Made by a program: the position numbers and the translations under genes. 64,000 bases of DNA from Chelatococcus sambhunathii (GTDB taxonomy: Bacteria > Pseudomonadota > Alphaproteobacteria > Rhizobiales > Methylopilaceae), in the NCBI GenBank assembly GCA_031316315.1, contig JADBEO010000021.1, positions 1-64,000 of the forward strand. Direction: 5' to 3'. Within the stretch, counting starts at the first letter, position 1; every line of letters starts with the position of its first letter. Under the pieces are notes generated by a model. That model made no database searches. It was given only the letters and a program-made list of their open reading frames with translations, and was not told the origin of the DNA. Positions 55,378 through 63,157 of this stretch are shown here, one piece after another.

Positions 55378-55899
55378 ATGATGCACGCCCAGCCACTGGC
55401 TCGCCCCGTCGAGCCGCTCGGCCTCGCGGTCGGGCGCGAGGCGTTTCGGGAAGGCATGTCGCGGCTTGGGGCCGCGGTGACCGTCGTGACCACCGACGGC
55501 CCGGCGGGCCGCGCCGGGTTCACGGCCTCGGCGGTCTGCAGCGTGAGCGACCAGCCGCCCTCGCTGTTGGTGTGCCTCAACCGGTCGGCCTCGGTGTTCG
55601 ACGCCTTCTCGCAGAACGGCGCGCTCTGCGTGAACGTGCTCGGCCCGGACCACGAGGCGCTGTCGCGCCTGTTCGGCGGCAGGACCCCGATGGCGGAGCG
55701 CTTCGAGGCGGCCGACTGGACCGCCTCCGTGTCCGGCGCGCCGCTGCTCGACGGCGCGACCGCCTCGTTCGACTGCCGGGTGGTCGAGACCTCGACCTTC
55801 GGCAGCCACGACGTCCTGTTCTGCCACGTGCTGGCGGTGCGGCTCGGCGGGGAGGCGGCCGGCCTCGTCTACTTCGACCGCCGCTATCACAGGGTCTGA
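55378..55899 (+). CDS. rutF: RutF, NADH-dependent flavin reductase
   Basis: A 173-residue flavin reductase-like protein supplying FMNH2 to RutA. Motifs are FREGMSRLGAAVTVVTTDGP, AGFTASAVCSVSDQPPSLLV and SHDVLFCHVLAVRLG, typical of the HpaC/RutF family. The ATG at 55378 has AGGAGG 5 bases upstream. The same frame is open back to an ATG at 55279, overlapping the rutD stop, which would add 33 residues including a CGGACGSC cysteine cluster; see findings. It is the last gene of rutABCDF; rutE and the permease rutG are absent here. The next gene converges with a 9-base gap. Confidence 0.92.
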   Translation: MMHAQPLARPVEPLGLAVGREAFREGMSRLGAAVTVVTTDGPAGRAGFTASAVCSVSDQPPSLLVCLNRSASVFDAFSQNGALCVNVLGPDHEALSRLFGGRTPMAERFEAADWTASVSGAPLLDGATASFDCRVVETSTFGSHDVLFCHVLAVRLGGEAAGLVYFDRRYHRV

Positions 55900-55908
55900 G
55901 CTTCGCCT

Positions 55909-56586
55909 TCAGCCCTGCCGATCCCATTCGGCGACGAGGTCCGCGCTCGTCGTCACGACGCCGAGATGGAGCGAGACCATGACGAGCGCCGCAGCCTCGA
56001 GCGCGGCGTCCGTGCCGCGCACGAGGTCGGACAGCACCGTGACGCGGTAGCCGAGATTGCTGGCGTCGAAGGCGGTGTTCAGCACGCAACAATCCGCCAT
56101 GCAGCCGGTCAGGACCACCCGCTTCACGCCCATGTTCCGGAGCAAGAAGTCGAGATCGGTGGGGTAGAAGGCGGACAGGCGCTTCTTGCCCGACACGATG
56201 TGGTCGCTCTCCGCGACCTCGGTGACGAATTCGGTCCAGCGGCTGCCCCTGATCGCGTGGGCGTCGGCGTTGGGGATCTCGCCGACGTAGAGCGGGAAGG
56301 TCATGCGCCAGGCGGAGGGCGTCCCGTTCACGTCGTCGACGCCGCCCGGGCGGAGTTCGCTTCGAACATGGACCACCGGCACGCCGAGCCGGCGCGCCTC
56401 GGCGTGGAACGCATTGACCCCGTCCACCACCTCCCGCGCCCTGGGCGCCGGACAGGGGCAGTCGGGGTCTGCCGAGAGATGGCCCTGGTGGAGGTCGATC
56501 GAGATCGCGGCGGTCGCCTCCCGGGTCGTGAACTCATCGAAGGCCGCCGGCAAAGCGCGCTTCTCGCCATAGACGAAGGCGTCCAT
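55909..56586 (-). CDS. Isochorismatase-family cysteine hydrolase
   Basis: A 225-residue hydrolase with the triad positions Asp31 in AISIDLHQGH, Lys in VSGKKRLSAFYPTDLD and Cys in LTGCMADCCVLNTAFDA. It is related to RutB and to N-carbamoyl-type amidases but clearly distinct. AAGGAG lies upstream of the ATG at 56586. It is the last gene of the BMP-transporter operon, 11 bases after the permease gene, and points toward rutF. It probably hydrolyses an amide or ureido intermediate of a nucleobase-derived compound; this is inference from context. Confidence 0.85.
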   Translation of the reverse strand: MDAFVYGEKRALPAAFDEFTTREATAAISIDLHQGHLSADPDCPCPAPRAREVVDGVNAFHAEARRLGVPVVHVRSELRPGGVDDVNGTPSAWRMTFPLYVGEIPNADAHAIRGSRWTEFVTEVAESDHIVSGKKRLSAFYPTDLDFLLRNMGVKRVVLTGCMADCCVLNTAFDASNLGYRVTVLSDLVRGTDAALEAAALVMVSLHLGVVTTSADLVAEWDRQG

Positions 56587-56597
56587 CGAAAAACTCC

Positions 56598-57536
56598 TTA
56601 CCTCCGCTCCTCGCGGACATGCGGCACGCCGAGCGCCCCCGGCTCGTCCGGCGCGGCGCCGCGCCGCGCCGCGGCGATCCAGATCATCACGCCGAGCGTC
56701 GCGAGGTAGGGGGTCATCAGCATCAGATACTGGGGCAGGCGGACGCCGGCCGCCGCGAGCTTCGGCACCAGGGCTTCGATCGCGCCGAACAGGATCGCTC
56801 CGGCGAGCGCCCGCCATGGGCTCCAGCGGGCGAAGATCACGAGCGCCACGGCGATCCATCCGCGACCGGACGTCATGTCCTCGACCCAGATCTTGGCGCT
56901 GCCGACCGAGATGTAGGCGCCCGCGAGCCCGATCAGCGAGGCGCCCGCCATCACCGACAGGAAGCGGACGCCCGATACGTCGATGCCGGCGGCGTCGGCG
57001 GCCTCCGGGCTTTCGCCGACGGCGCGTAGCCGCAGGCCCGTATGGGTGCGGAACAGCACATAGACGACCCCGAGAAAGATCGCGGGCGTCGCATAGATCA
57101 CGACGTCCTGGGCCGCGAGGATCGGGCCCAGGACGGGCACGTTCGCGAGCGGCCCGAGTTCGATCTTGGGCAGGCCCGTGAACGGCCGATTGGTCCAGCC
57201 ATATTGCGAGCCGATCAGGCTCGTCGCGCCCTGGCAGAAGAACACCATGACGAGACCGGCGATCACCTGGTTGATCTTGAGCCAGACGACGAGCGCCGCG
57301 AACAGCGTGCTGACGAGCGCGGCCGCGACCATGGCCGCCACCATGGCGGGCAGCGGCGGCATGCCGAAAGACAGGATCATGCCGACGCCGATCACGGCGC
57401 CGACCAGCATGAAGCCCTCGGCCCCGAGGCTGAGGACGCCCGCCCGCTCGCTCACGATCAGCCCGAGCGCGGCGAGCGCGTAAGGCGCGGCGAAGCCGGG
57501 CGTGTTTGCGATCCAGGACACGAGAAAGTCGATCAT
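56598..57536 (-). CDS. ABC permease, nucleoside/nucleobase (BMP) type, second subunit
   Basis: A 312-residue membrane protein with about 8-10 hydrophobic segments. It has the family stretches AAPYALAALGLIVSERAGVL near the start and LRAVGESPEAADAAGIDVSG in the middle. This corresponds to the second permease (NupQ-like) of BMP-family importers. It starts 7 bases after the first permease. In the absence of a RutG-type permease in the rut operon, this system is a candidate for pyrimidine or related base uptake. Confidence 0.9.
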   Translation of the reverse strand: MIDFLVSWIANTPGFAAPYALAALGLIVSERAGVLSLGAEGFMLVGAVIGVGMILSFGMPPLPAMVAAMVAAALVSTLFAALVVWLKINQVIAGLVMVFFCQGATSLIGSQYGWTNRPFTGLPKIELGPLANVPVLGPILAAQDVVIYATPAIFLGVVYVLFRTHTGLRLRAVGESPEAADAAGIDVSGVRFLSVMAGASLIGLAGAYISVGSAKIWVEDMTSGRGWIAVALVIFARWSPWRALAGAILFGAIEALVPKLAAAGVRLPQYLMLMTPYLATLGVMIWIAAARRGAAPDEPGALGVPHVREERR

Positions 57537-57543
57537 GACGCCC

Positions 57544-58686
57544 TCAGCGGACCCATCGCACGCGGTGGCGGACGAGGAAGTCGGAGGCCGCGACGCAGAT
57601 CACCACCAGCGCCTGGATGAGCTGCACCATCGCTCCGGGGATCGCGTAGAACACCTGCAGGTTCTGGCCGGCGACGTAGAGCGTCGCCATCAGGGTCGCG
57701 ACGATCGCCGCCGCTAGAGGGTTGCTGCGGGCGAGGAAGGCGATGAGCACGCCGGACACGCCGTATCCGTGGAAGAACGACTGGGTCAGCCGCCCTTCCT
57801 GTCCGCTCACGATCACGAAGCCGGCAAGCGAGGCCAGCGCGCCGGAGAGCAGCACGGCGAAGATCGTCACGCCGGCGACCGGAACGCCGAGCGCGCGTGC
57901 GGCGCTCGGGCTCGCCTCGACAAAGCGCATGTAGATTGCGGCCCGGCTGCGGGCGAGGAGATAGACGCAGAACGCGACGGCCGCGAGCGCCACGACGAGC
58001 GCGGCGCTGAGGTCGAAGGCGATCGTCGGCAGCGTCTCGAACGGCGCGAAGGCGGGCGAATGCGGGAAGCCGTCCCTGGGGTCCTTCCACGCGCCGTAGA
58101 GCAGGTGGAACAGCAGGTTCATGGCCACGTAGTTGAGGAGCAGGGTGGAGATGATCTCGTTCACCCCGACCTTGAGCTTCAGAAGCAGCGGGACGCTCGT
58201 CCACGCCATGCCGAACACGATGGCGGCGAGGCCCATCATCGGCAGGCGAAGGCTCTCCGGTCCCACGCCTGCAAGCGAGACCGCGGTCGCGCCGATCCCC
58301 CCGAAGATCATCTGACCCTCGAGGCCGAGATTCCAGAACCGCACCCGGAAGGCCATCGCGGCCGCGAGGCCAAGCAGCATCAGGGGCGCCGCCTGGAACA
58401 GGACGGCGTGGAGGTTCTGGCCGTCGAACAGCGTCTGGACCAGGAGCTCGTCGACGAGGTTCGCGGCCGGCACGCCCGCCGCGACGAGGATCGCGGCCGA
58501 CAGGCCGAGTCCGAGCGCGACCGAGGCTGCGGTCAGAAAGGCCCGCCACGCGGCTCCCGCCTCGCGCCGAACCTCGACGTTGAGCCGTCCGAGACGGAAT
58601 CTTCCGCGTTCGCCCGCCGCGGCGGTCATGCCGCGATCGACGGCGCGATCGCTCATCGCCTGATCGCTCATCGCCTGATCGGTCAT
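57544..58686 (-). CDS. ABC permease, nucleoside/nucleobase (BMP) type, first subunit
   Basis: A 380-residue membrane protein. A ~45-residue cytosolic N-terminus contains the repeat DQAMSDQAMSD, encoded by a 15-base tandem repeat. About nine hydrophobic segments follow, with RVRFWNLGLEGQMIFGGIGA and KVGVNEIISTLLLNYVAMNL typical of NupP-like permeases. The ATG at 58686 overlaps the ATPase stop by 4 bases; further in-frame ATGs inside the repeat are alternative starts. It forms the channel with the second permease. Confidence 0.9.
   Translation of the reverse strand: MTDQAMSDQAMSDRAVDRGMTAAAGERGRFRLGRLNVEVRREAGAAWRAFLTAASVALGLGLSAAILVAAGVPAANLVDELLVQTLFDGQNLHAVLFQAAPLMLLGLAAAMAFRVRFWNLGLEGQMIFGGIGATAVSLAGVGPESLRLPMMGLAAIVFGMAWTSVPLLLKLKVGVNEIISTLLLNYVAMNLLFHLLYGAWKDPRDGFPHSPAFAPFETLPTIAFDLSAALVVALAAVAFCVYLLARSRAAIYMRFVEASPSAARALGVPVAGVTIFAVLLSGALASLAGFVIVSGQEGRLTQSFFHGYGVSGVLIAFLARSNPLAAAIVATLMATLYVAGQNLQVFYAIPGAMVQLIQALVVICVAASDFLVRHRVRWVR
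58651..58686. repeat. 15-base tandem repeat at the 5' end of the permease gene
   Basis: The unit gctcatcgcctgatc occurs at 58651-58665 and 58666-58680 and continues partly to 58686. Read on the minus strand it encodes DQAMS repeats and offers several in-frame ATG codons. It keeps the reading frame when copy number changes. Confidence 0.8.
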
Positions 58687-60233
58687 GGGGCCGTCGCCGC
58701 GTCATGCGCCGGCGCCGAGTGGTCGACCATCGCGCGACCGATCGCCTGGCGGTCGAAGGGCGCTTCGAACTCGGCGACCAGCTTCCCGCCGGACATGACG
58801 CCGATGCGGTCCGCGAGCGCCGTGACCTCGTCGAGATCCTCGCTCACCAGGAGCACGGCCGCGCCCCGGTCGCGCGCCTCGGCGAGCCGGCCGTGCACGG
58901 CGGCGGAGGCGCGCACGTCGAGCCCACGACTCGGGCTCTGGGCGACCACGATCGTCGGCTCGCCGCCGAACTCGCGGGCGATGACGAGTTTCTGCGCGTT
59001 GCCGCCGGAGAGCAGCGCCGCCTTCTGGTCGAGGCTGCGCACGCCCTGCACGTCGAACGCCTCGACCGCAGCGGCGGCGTCGGAGCGGATCGTCCCGCGC
59101 CGGGTCCACCCGACCGGGCCGTAATCGCCGCGGCGCACGCGCCCGATCGCATAGTTGTCCGCGACCGAAAGGCCGCCGGCGAGGGCGTAGGAATAGCGGT
59201 CCGCCGGGATGAACGCCGCGCCATAGGCGCGCAGCCGTGACGGCGACGCAGCCTCGACCGACTGTCCGGCGTCCTCGAACTGGATCGCGCCGCGATCGAC
59301 CCGGCGCAGGCCCATCAGCGCCTCTGCGAGCTCGCTCTGGCCATTGCCGCTGACGCCCGCCAGCCCGTAGATCTCGCCCGCGCGGACATGGAACGACGCG
59401 CCATCGACCGCCGGCGCGCCGTCGCGGCGCAGGCATGTGAGGTCGATCGCCTCGAAGCGCCTCCGGCCGACGCGCGACGTCCGGCCGACCGTGGACAAGG
59501 GCGCGTCGCCGACAGTGAGGCGCGTGAGTTCCGCCGTCTCCGTCTTCGCCGGATCGACGGTCGCGACGGTTCGGCCGCCGCGCATCACCGTCACCCGATC
59601 GGCGAAACGCCGGACGTCGGCGAGCTTGTGGGTGATGAGCACGATCGCGGTCCCGCGCGCGGCGAGCTCGCGCAGCGTCTCGAGGAGCCTTTCGGCGTCG
59701 GAGACGGCGAGCACGGCTGTCGGCTCGTCGAGGATGAGGATGCGAGCGCCCGCGACCAGCGCGCGGACGATCTCGACCCGCTGCTGCTCAGCGACCGACA
59801 GCGTGTCGACGCGGGCGTGCGGGTCGATCGAGAAACCGAGCGCCGCTCCTTGCGCCCGGATCGCTTCCGCAGCGGCCTCGACGGAGGCGCCGTAACGGGC
59901 GCGGCGTCCGGCCCCGCGCCCCTGCAGCACGACGTTGTCGACGATCGAGAACGGCCGCACCAGCTTGAAATGCTGGTGCACCATGCCGATCCCGAGCTCC
60001 GCCGCCTGCCGAGGGCCGGAGAGCCGCACAGGCGCCCCGCCGACCAGCACCTCGCCGGCGTCCGGGGCGTAGAGCCCGCAGGCGACGTTCATCAGCGTCG
60101 ACTTGCCCGCGCCGTTCTCGCCGAGAAGCGCATGCACCTCGCCCGCGTCGACCGCGAACGAGGCGTCCTTCAGCGCCGCGAAGCCGTCGAACGACTTCTC
60201 GACGCCGCGGAGGGAGAGGGCTGGGCCGGTCAC
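58683..60233 (-). CDS. ABC ATPase with two nucleotide-binding domains, nucleoside/nucleobase (BMP) type
   Basis: A 516-residue ATPase with two tandem domains, as usual for BMP-family and sugar importers. The first has Walker A LLGENGAGKST, Walker B ILILDEPTAVL and VLITHKLAD. The second has GVSGNGQSELA in place of a perfect Walker A, and LSGGNAQKLVIAREF as signature, followed by AQSPSRGLDVRA. Its start is 31 bases after the binding-protein stop and its end overlaps the permease gene by 4 bases. It drives import through the two permeases. Confidence 0.93.
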   Translation of the reverse strand: MTGPALSLRGVEKSFDGFAALKDASFAVDAGEVHALLGENGAGKSTLMNVACGLYAPDAGEVLVGGAPVRLSGPRQAAELGIGMVHQHFKLVRPFSIVDNVVLQGRGAGRRARYGASVEAAAEAIRAQGAALGFSIDPHARVDTLSVAEQQRVEIVRALVAGARILILDEPTAVLAVSDAERLLETLRELAARGTAIVLITHKLADVRRFADRVTVMRGGRTVATVDPAKTETAELTRLTVGDAPLSTVGRTSRVGRRRFEAIDLTCLRRDGAPAVDGASFHVRAGEIYGLAGVSGNGQSELAEALMGLRRVDRGAIQFEDAGQSVEAASPSRLRAYGAAFIPADRYSYALAGGLSVADNYAIGRVRRGDYGPVGWTRRGTIRSDAAAAVEAFDVQGVRSLDQKAALLSGGNAQKLVIAREFGGEPTIVVAQSPSRGLDVRASAAVHGRLAEARDRGAAVLLVSEDLDEVTALADRIGVMSGGKLVAEFEAPFDRQAIGRAMVDHSAPAHDAATAP

Positions 60234-60264
60234 CGCGACCGCCCCGCCGGCGGGCGGCAGGGGC

Positions 60265-61347
60265 TCATTGCTGGGCCACGACCCCTTCGACGAACCAGTC
60301 CATCTTCCAAAGGCCGGCGTCGTCGATCTTGGCGCCGGCGGCGAGCCTCTCCTTGCCGTCGCGATCCTTCAACGGCCCGGCGAAGATCGGATCGCCGTCG
60401 ATGATCGCCTGGCGGGCCGCCATGATCTTCTCCTTGGCCTCGGCCGAGACCGCCGAGCCGCAGCAGGCGACGTCGGTGCCGCCCTCCTTGATGCCGGGAA
60501 AGGCCCCGTAGGGCTGCGGCTTCCAGTTTCCGGCCTTGATGGCCTCGAGCTCCGGCCCGAGGAACTTCGCCCAGGTCCAGATCGACGAGCACTGCGTCGC
60601 CTTTGGCGCGAACTCGGAAAGGTCGCGGTGGTGGCCGGTGCCGTAGACGCCGCGCTCCTGCGCGACGATCTGCGGGGTCGGAGTGTCGACATGCTGGCCG
60701 ATGACGTCGGCCCCCTGGTCGATCAGGGCGGCCGCGGCGGCGCGCTCCTTCACCGGGTTGTTCCAGGCCCCGGTGAACACCACCGTCACGGTGGCGTTCG
60801 GGTTCATCTTCTTCGCGCCGAGCTCGTAGGCGTTGATCGTCCAGTTGACGACCGGCAGCGGGTTCGCGGCGACGAAGCCGAGCTTTCCGGACTTCGAGAC
60901 CGCGCCCGCCACCATCCCGCAGAGGTACTGGCTCTGATAGGTGCGGCCGTAGAAGGATTCGAGGTTCGGTCCATTGGTGATGCCCGAAGCGTTGAGGAAC
61001 GCGACCTTGGGATGCTTCTCCGAAAGCTTCTTGAAGGTGTCGGAATAGCCGAAGGCGGTGCCGATGATCACGTTGTGGCCGCGCTGGATGAAGCGTTCGA
61101 CCGGCGGCGTGATGGAGGCGGCGTCCTCCGGCACCTTGTCGACCACCGGGATGGTCGCGCCCATCACCTTCTCGAGGCTCGGCCGCGCCTCCTCGAAGGC
61201 CTGGCTCCAGCCGCCGTCGTTCTTCGGCCCGAACAGCACGATGGCGACCTTCGGCGCGCCCTCGACCTTGAAGACTTCCTGGGCGACCGTGGGCGTCGCA
61301 GCCCCGATGGCGAGCGCCACGAGCGCGCAAATGCGGACTTTAGACAT
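60265..61347 (-). CDS. BMP-family substrate-binding protein
   Basis: A 360-residue periplasmic protein. The signal peptide ends about residue 22 (TVA-QE); there is no lipobox cysteine. The mature part KVAIVLFGPKNDGGWSQAFE and VIIGTAFGYSDTFKKLSEKH, FLNASGITNGPNLESFYGRT is typical of the BMP/Med family that binds nucleosides, nucleobases or related heterocycles. It lies between the VOC gene (41 bases) and the ATPase gene. A nucleobase ligand is suggested by the RutR-like site controlling this operon. Confidence 0.92.
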   Translation of the reverse strand: MSKVRICALVALAIGAATPTVAQEVFKVEGAPKVAIVLFGPKNDGGWSQAFEEARPSLEKVMGATIPVVDKVPEDAASITPPVERFIQRGHNVIIGTAFGYSDTFKKLSEKHPKVAFLNASGITNGPNLESFYGRTYQSQYLCGMVAGAVSKSGKLGFVAANPLPVVNWTINAYELGAKKMNPNATVTVVFTGAWNNPVKERAAAAALIDQGADVIGQHVDTPTPQIVAQERGVYGTGHHRDLSEFAPKATQCSSIWTWAKFLGPELEAIKAGNWKPQPYGAFPGIKEGGTDVACCGSAVSAEAKEKIMAARQAIIDGDPIFAGPLKDRDGKERLAAGAKIDDAGLWKMDWFVEGVVAQQ

Positions 61348-61388
61348 GCCAACCCCCGTCGCCGGCCGCGCCGGCCGTTGCGTTGTGA

Positions 61389-61769
61389 TCAGAGCATCTT
61401 GTTGATGCGGAAGACGTTTTCTTCCGGGTCCAGCAGCACCGACTGGTACCAGTTGTAGTAGGTCTTGTAGGGCGGCTTGATCAGCCGGGCGCCGAGCTCA
61501 ACGGCGAGCGGCGTCATGCGGTCGACGTCCTCGACGCTTTCGACGTCGAAGTTGAGCAGGAAGTTGACGCCCGTCGGGTCCTTGAACTCCGACAGCTGCA
61601 GAAGGTCGTAAGCGTCCTGAGCGTTGAAGCCGAGGTTGCTCTGACCCGTGCGCAGCCCAACGAAGATCGGGGAGCGGATCTCCTCGATCTCCGTAAAGCC
61701 GAAGACGTCGCGGTAGAAGCCGGAGAGCTTCACGACGTCTTTCGAGAAGATGTTGACGTATGACAGCAT
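61389..61769 (-). CDS. VOC (glyoxalase-fold) protein
   Basis: A 126-residue protein of the vicinal-oxygen-chelate superfamily. It has two beta-alpha-beta-beta-beta modules: MLSYVNIFSKDVVKLSGFYR at the start and VESVEDVDRMTPLAVELGAR in the second half, ending DPEENVFRINKML. The Glu in DPEENVF is a usual metal ligand. It starts 15 bases after the oxygenase stop and is surely co-transcribed. Such proteins act as lyases, isomerases or dioxygenases; here it might process the product of the oxygenase. No specific reaction can be named. Confidence 0.85.
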   Translation of the reverse strand: MLSYVNIFSKDVVKLSGFYRDVFGFTEIEEIRSPIFVGLRTGQSNLGFNAQDAYDLLQLSEFKDPTGVNFLLNFDVESVEDVDRMTPLAVELGARLIKPPYKTYYNWYQSVLLDPEENVFRINKML

Positions 61770-61784
61770 CGCGGCGCGCCTCGC

Positions 61785-62798
61785 TCAGGCCGCCTTGTCG
61801 CCCTGGCCGAAGGTCGTCTGCTTGACGAACTTGCTGCGCAGATGGTCGCCGGAGGAGATCGGGCCGTATTTCGGCGGGTTCTCAGAGCTCTGGCAGCTCG
61901 GCAGGCACTCGACCACGGCGTCGAAGTTCGGCTGGTGGAAGAACACGATCGACATGCGGTCGACGTTTTCCGGAGAGTCGAAGTCCGGGTTGACGACGCG
62001 ATGGACAGTCGAGCGCCAGAGGTCGTTGGTCCACTGCTGCATCAGGTCGCCGATGTTGATGATGAACGAGCCTTCGACGACCGGCACGCTGACCCAGTCG
62101 CCGGCGAGGTTCTTCACCTGCAGGCTGCCGTCCGACAGCTCCTTGCGCAGGATGGTCATCGAGCCGTAGTCGGAATGGGCCCCGGCGCGCAGCTGGTTGG
62201 GCAGAGGCTGCTCGGTCTGGCGCGGATAGCGCAGCACCCGCATCATCGAGATGTTCTTGTCGATCGTCCCGTCGAAGTAGTTTTCGTCGAGATCGAGCGC
62301 GAGCGCGAAGATGCGCATCATGTCGGTGGCGAGCCGGTCGACCTCTCGGAAATACTGCTCCCAGACCGGCTTCAGCTCGGCGGGCTTCTCCGGCCAGACG
62401 TTCGGCGCGAAATGCGGCCCGGCCTCGGCGCTCGTAAAGTACGGATCCCGCGCGGGAACGTCGACGGGGCCGATCGAAAGCGACTCCTTGATGTCCGGCG
62501 GCGTCGGCTCGTCGAGGCTGTAGGACAGGCCCTCGCCGCCGACGGCGCTGTAGCCGCGAACCTGGTCGGGCGCAGGGCGGTCGGCCTTGACCTTCTCGCC
62601 ATGCGGCAGGGCGAAGAATTCCTTCGAGACGTCGTAGGTCTTCTTGATCAGTTCCTCGGGAACGCCATGGCCCGAGACGACCAGAAAGCCGATGTCGCGG
62701 CAGGCCTGGCCGACATCTGCCGCGACCTTCGCCTTTCCTTCCGCCGTGCCCTCGCGATAGGGCGTCAGGTCAATCACGGGGACATGAAGAAGCGTCAT
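61785..62798 (-). CDS. Isopenicillin-N-synthase-like 2-oxoglutarate/Fe(II) oxygenase
   Basis: A 337-residue non-haem iron enzyme. The N-terminal DIOX_N part begins VPVIDLTPYREGTA and has DIGFLVVSGHGVP. The iron ligands are His208 and Asp210 (AHSDYGSMTIL) and His266 (TVHRVVNPDF); Arg281 in RMSIVFF is the 2-oxoglutarate-binding Arg-x-Ser. It is the first gene of the operon that also encodes a VOC protein, a BMP nucleobase-type importer and a cysteine hydrolase. RutR-like palindromes lie 85-115 bases upstream. Eukaryotic thymine-7-hydroxylase belongs to the same fold family, so a thymine-oxidising role is a reasonable hypothesis, but other bases or ethylene-forming-type chemistry cannot be excluded. 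Confidence 0.88.
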   Translation of the reverse strand: MTLLHVPVIDLTPYREGTAEGKAKVAADVGQACRDIGFLVVSGHGVPEELIKKTYDVSKEFFALPHGEKVKADRPAPDQVRGYSAVGGEGLSYSLDEPTPPDIKESLSIGPVDVPARDPYFTSAEAGPHFAPNVWPEKPAELKPVWEQYFREVDRLATDMMRIFALALDLDENYFDGTIDKNISMMRVLRYPRQTEQPLPNQLRAGAHSDYGSMTILRKELSDGSLQVKNLAGDWVSVPVVEGSFIINIGDLMQQWTNDLWRSTVHRVVNPDFDSPENVDRMSIVFFHQPNFDAVVECLPSCQSSENPPKYGPISSGDHLRSKFVKQTTFGQGDKAA

Positions 62799-63157
62799 GG
62801 CGGGGCCCTCTCGATTGGTGCGGGCCTCTCACTGCACAGCGCGTGCCAATACCGCCGCTGCGCTCCAGCCGCCGGAGATTCCAGACCATTCGGTCCATTT
62901 TTGATTGGTTGGTCCGAGAGTCGCGGCGCGTCGCCGCCGAAATGTGCGTCAGACGCCTAATTCGAAATCAGGCTGCCGATCCCTCACGGCTGTCGACGCC
63001 GGCCGCGCGAGCGCGTCGCCGGCGGCCGTGGCGCGTTTCGCCGCGGCGCCGTTCCGCGCTAGACCAGCGCAGCTCGGATTCTCCGCCCCGGGGCCCGCGC
63101 CCGCGCCCATCCGCGCCGGCGTCGAGGCTCTCGCCGGACGCAAGCGCAAGGACCCCC
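62799..63157. other. Divergent intergenic region, oxygenase operon and threonine-aldolase gene
   Basis: About 360 bases. The part next to the oxygenase carries RutR-like palindromes (listed separately) in an AT-richer stretch. The part from about 62990 to 63150 is GC-rich and shows no supported reading frame. Promoters for both directions should lie here. Confidence 0.45.
62882..62914. promoter_or_regulatory. Probable RutR operators upstream of the oxygenase/BMP operon
   Basis: GACCA-TT-CGGTC (62884-62895) agrees with the RutR core GACCA-2 bases-TGGTC at nine of ten positions and is a perfect GACC/GGTC palindrome. A weaker second copy, GATTG-GT-TGGTC, is at 62903-62914, 19 bases further on and therefore nearly two helix turns away. 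Both are 85-117 bases before the oxygenase start, which suggests cooperative RutR control. Confidence 0.6.
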
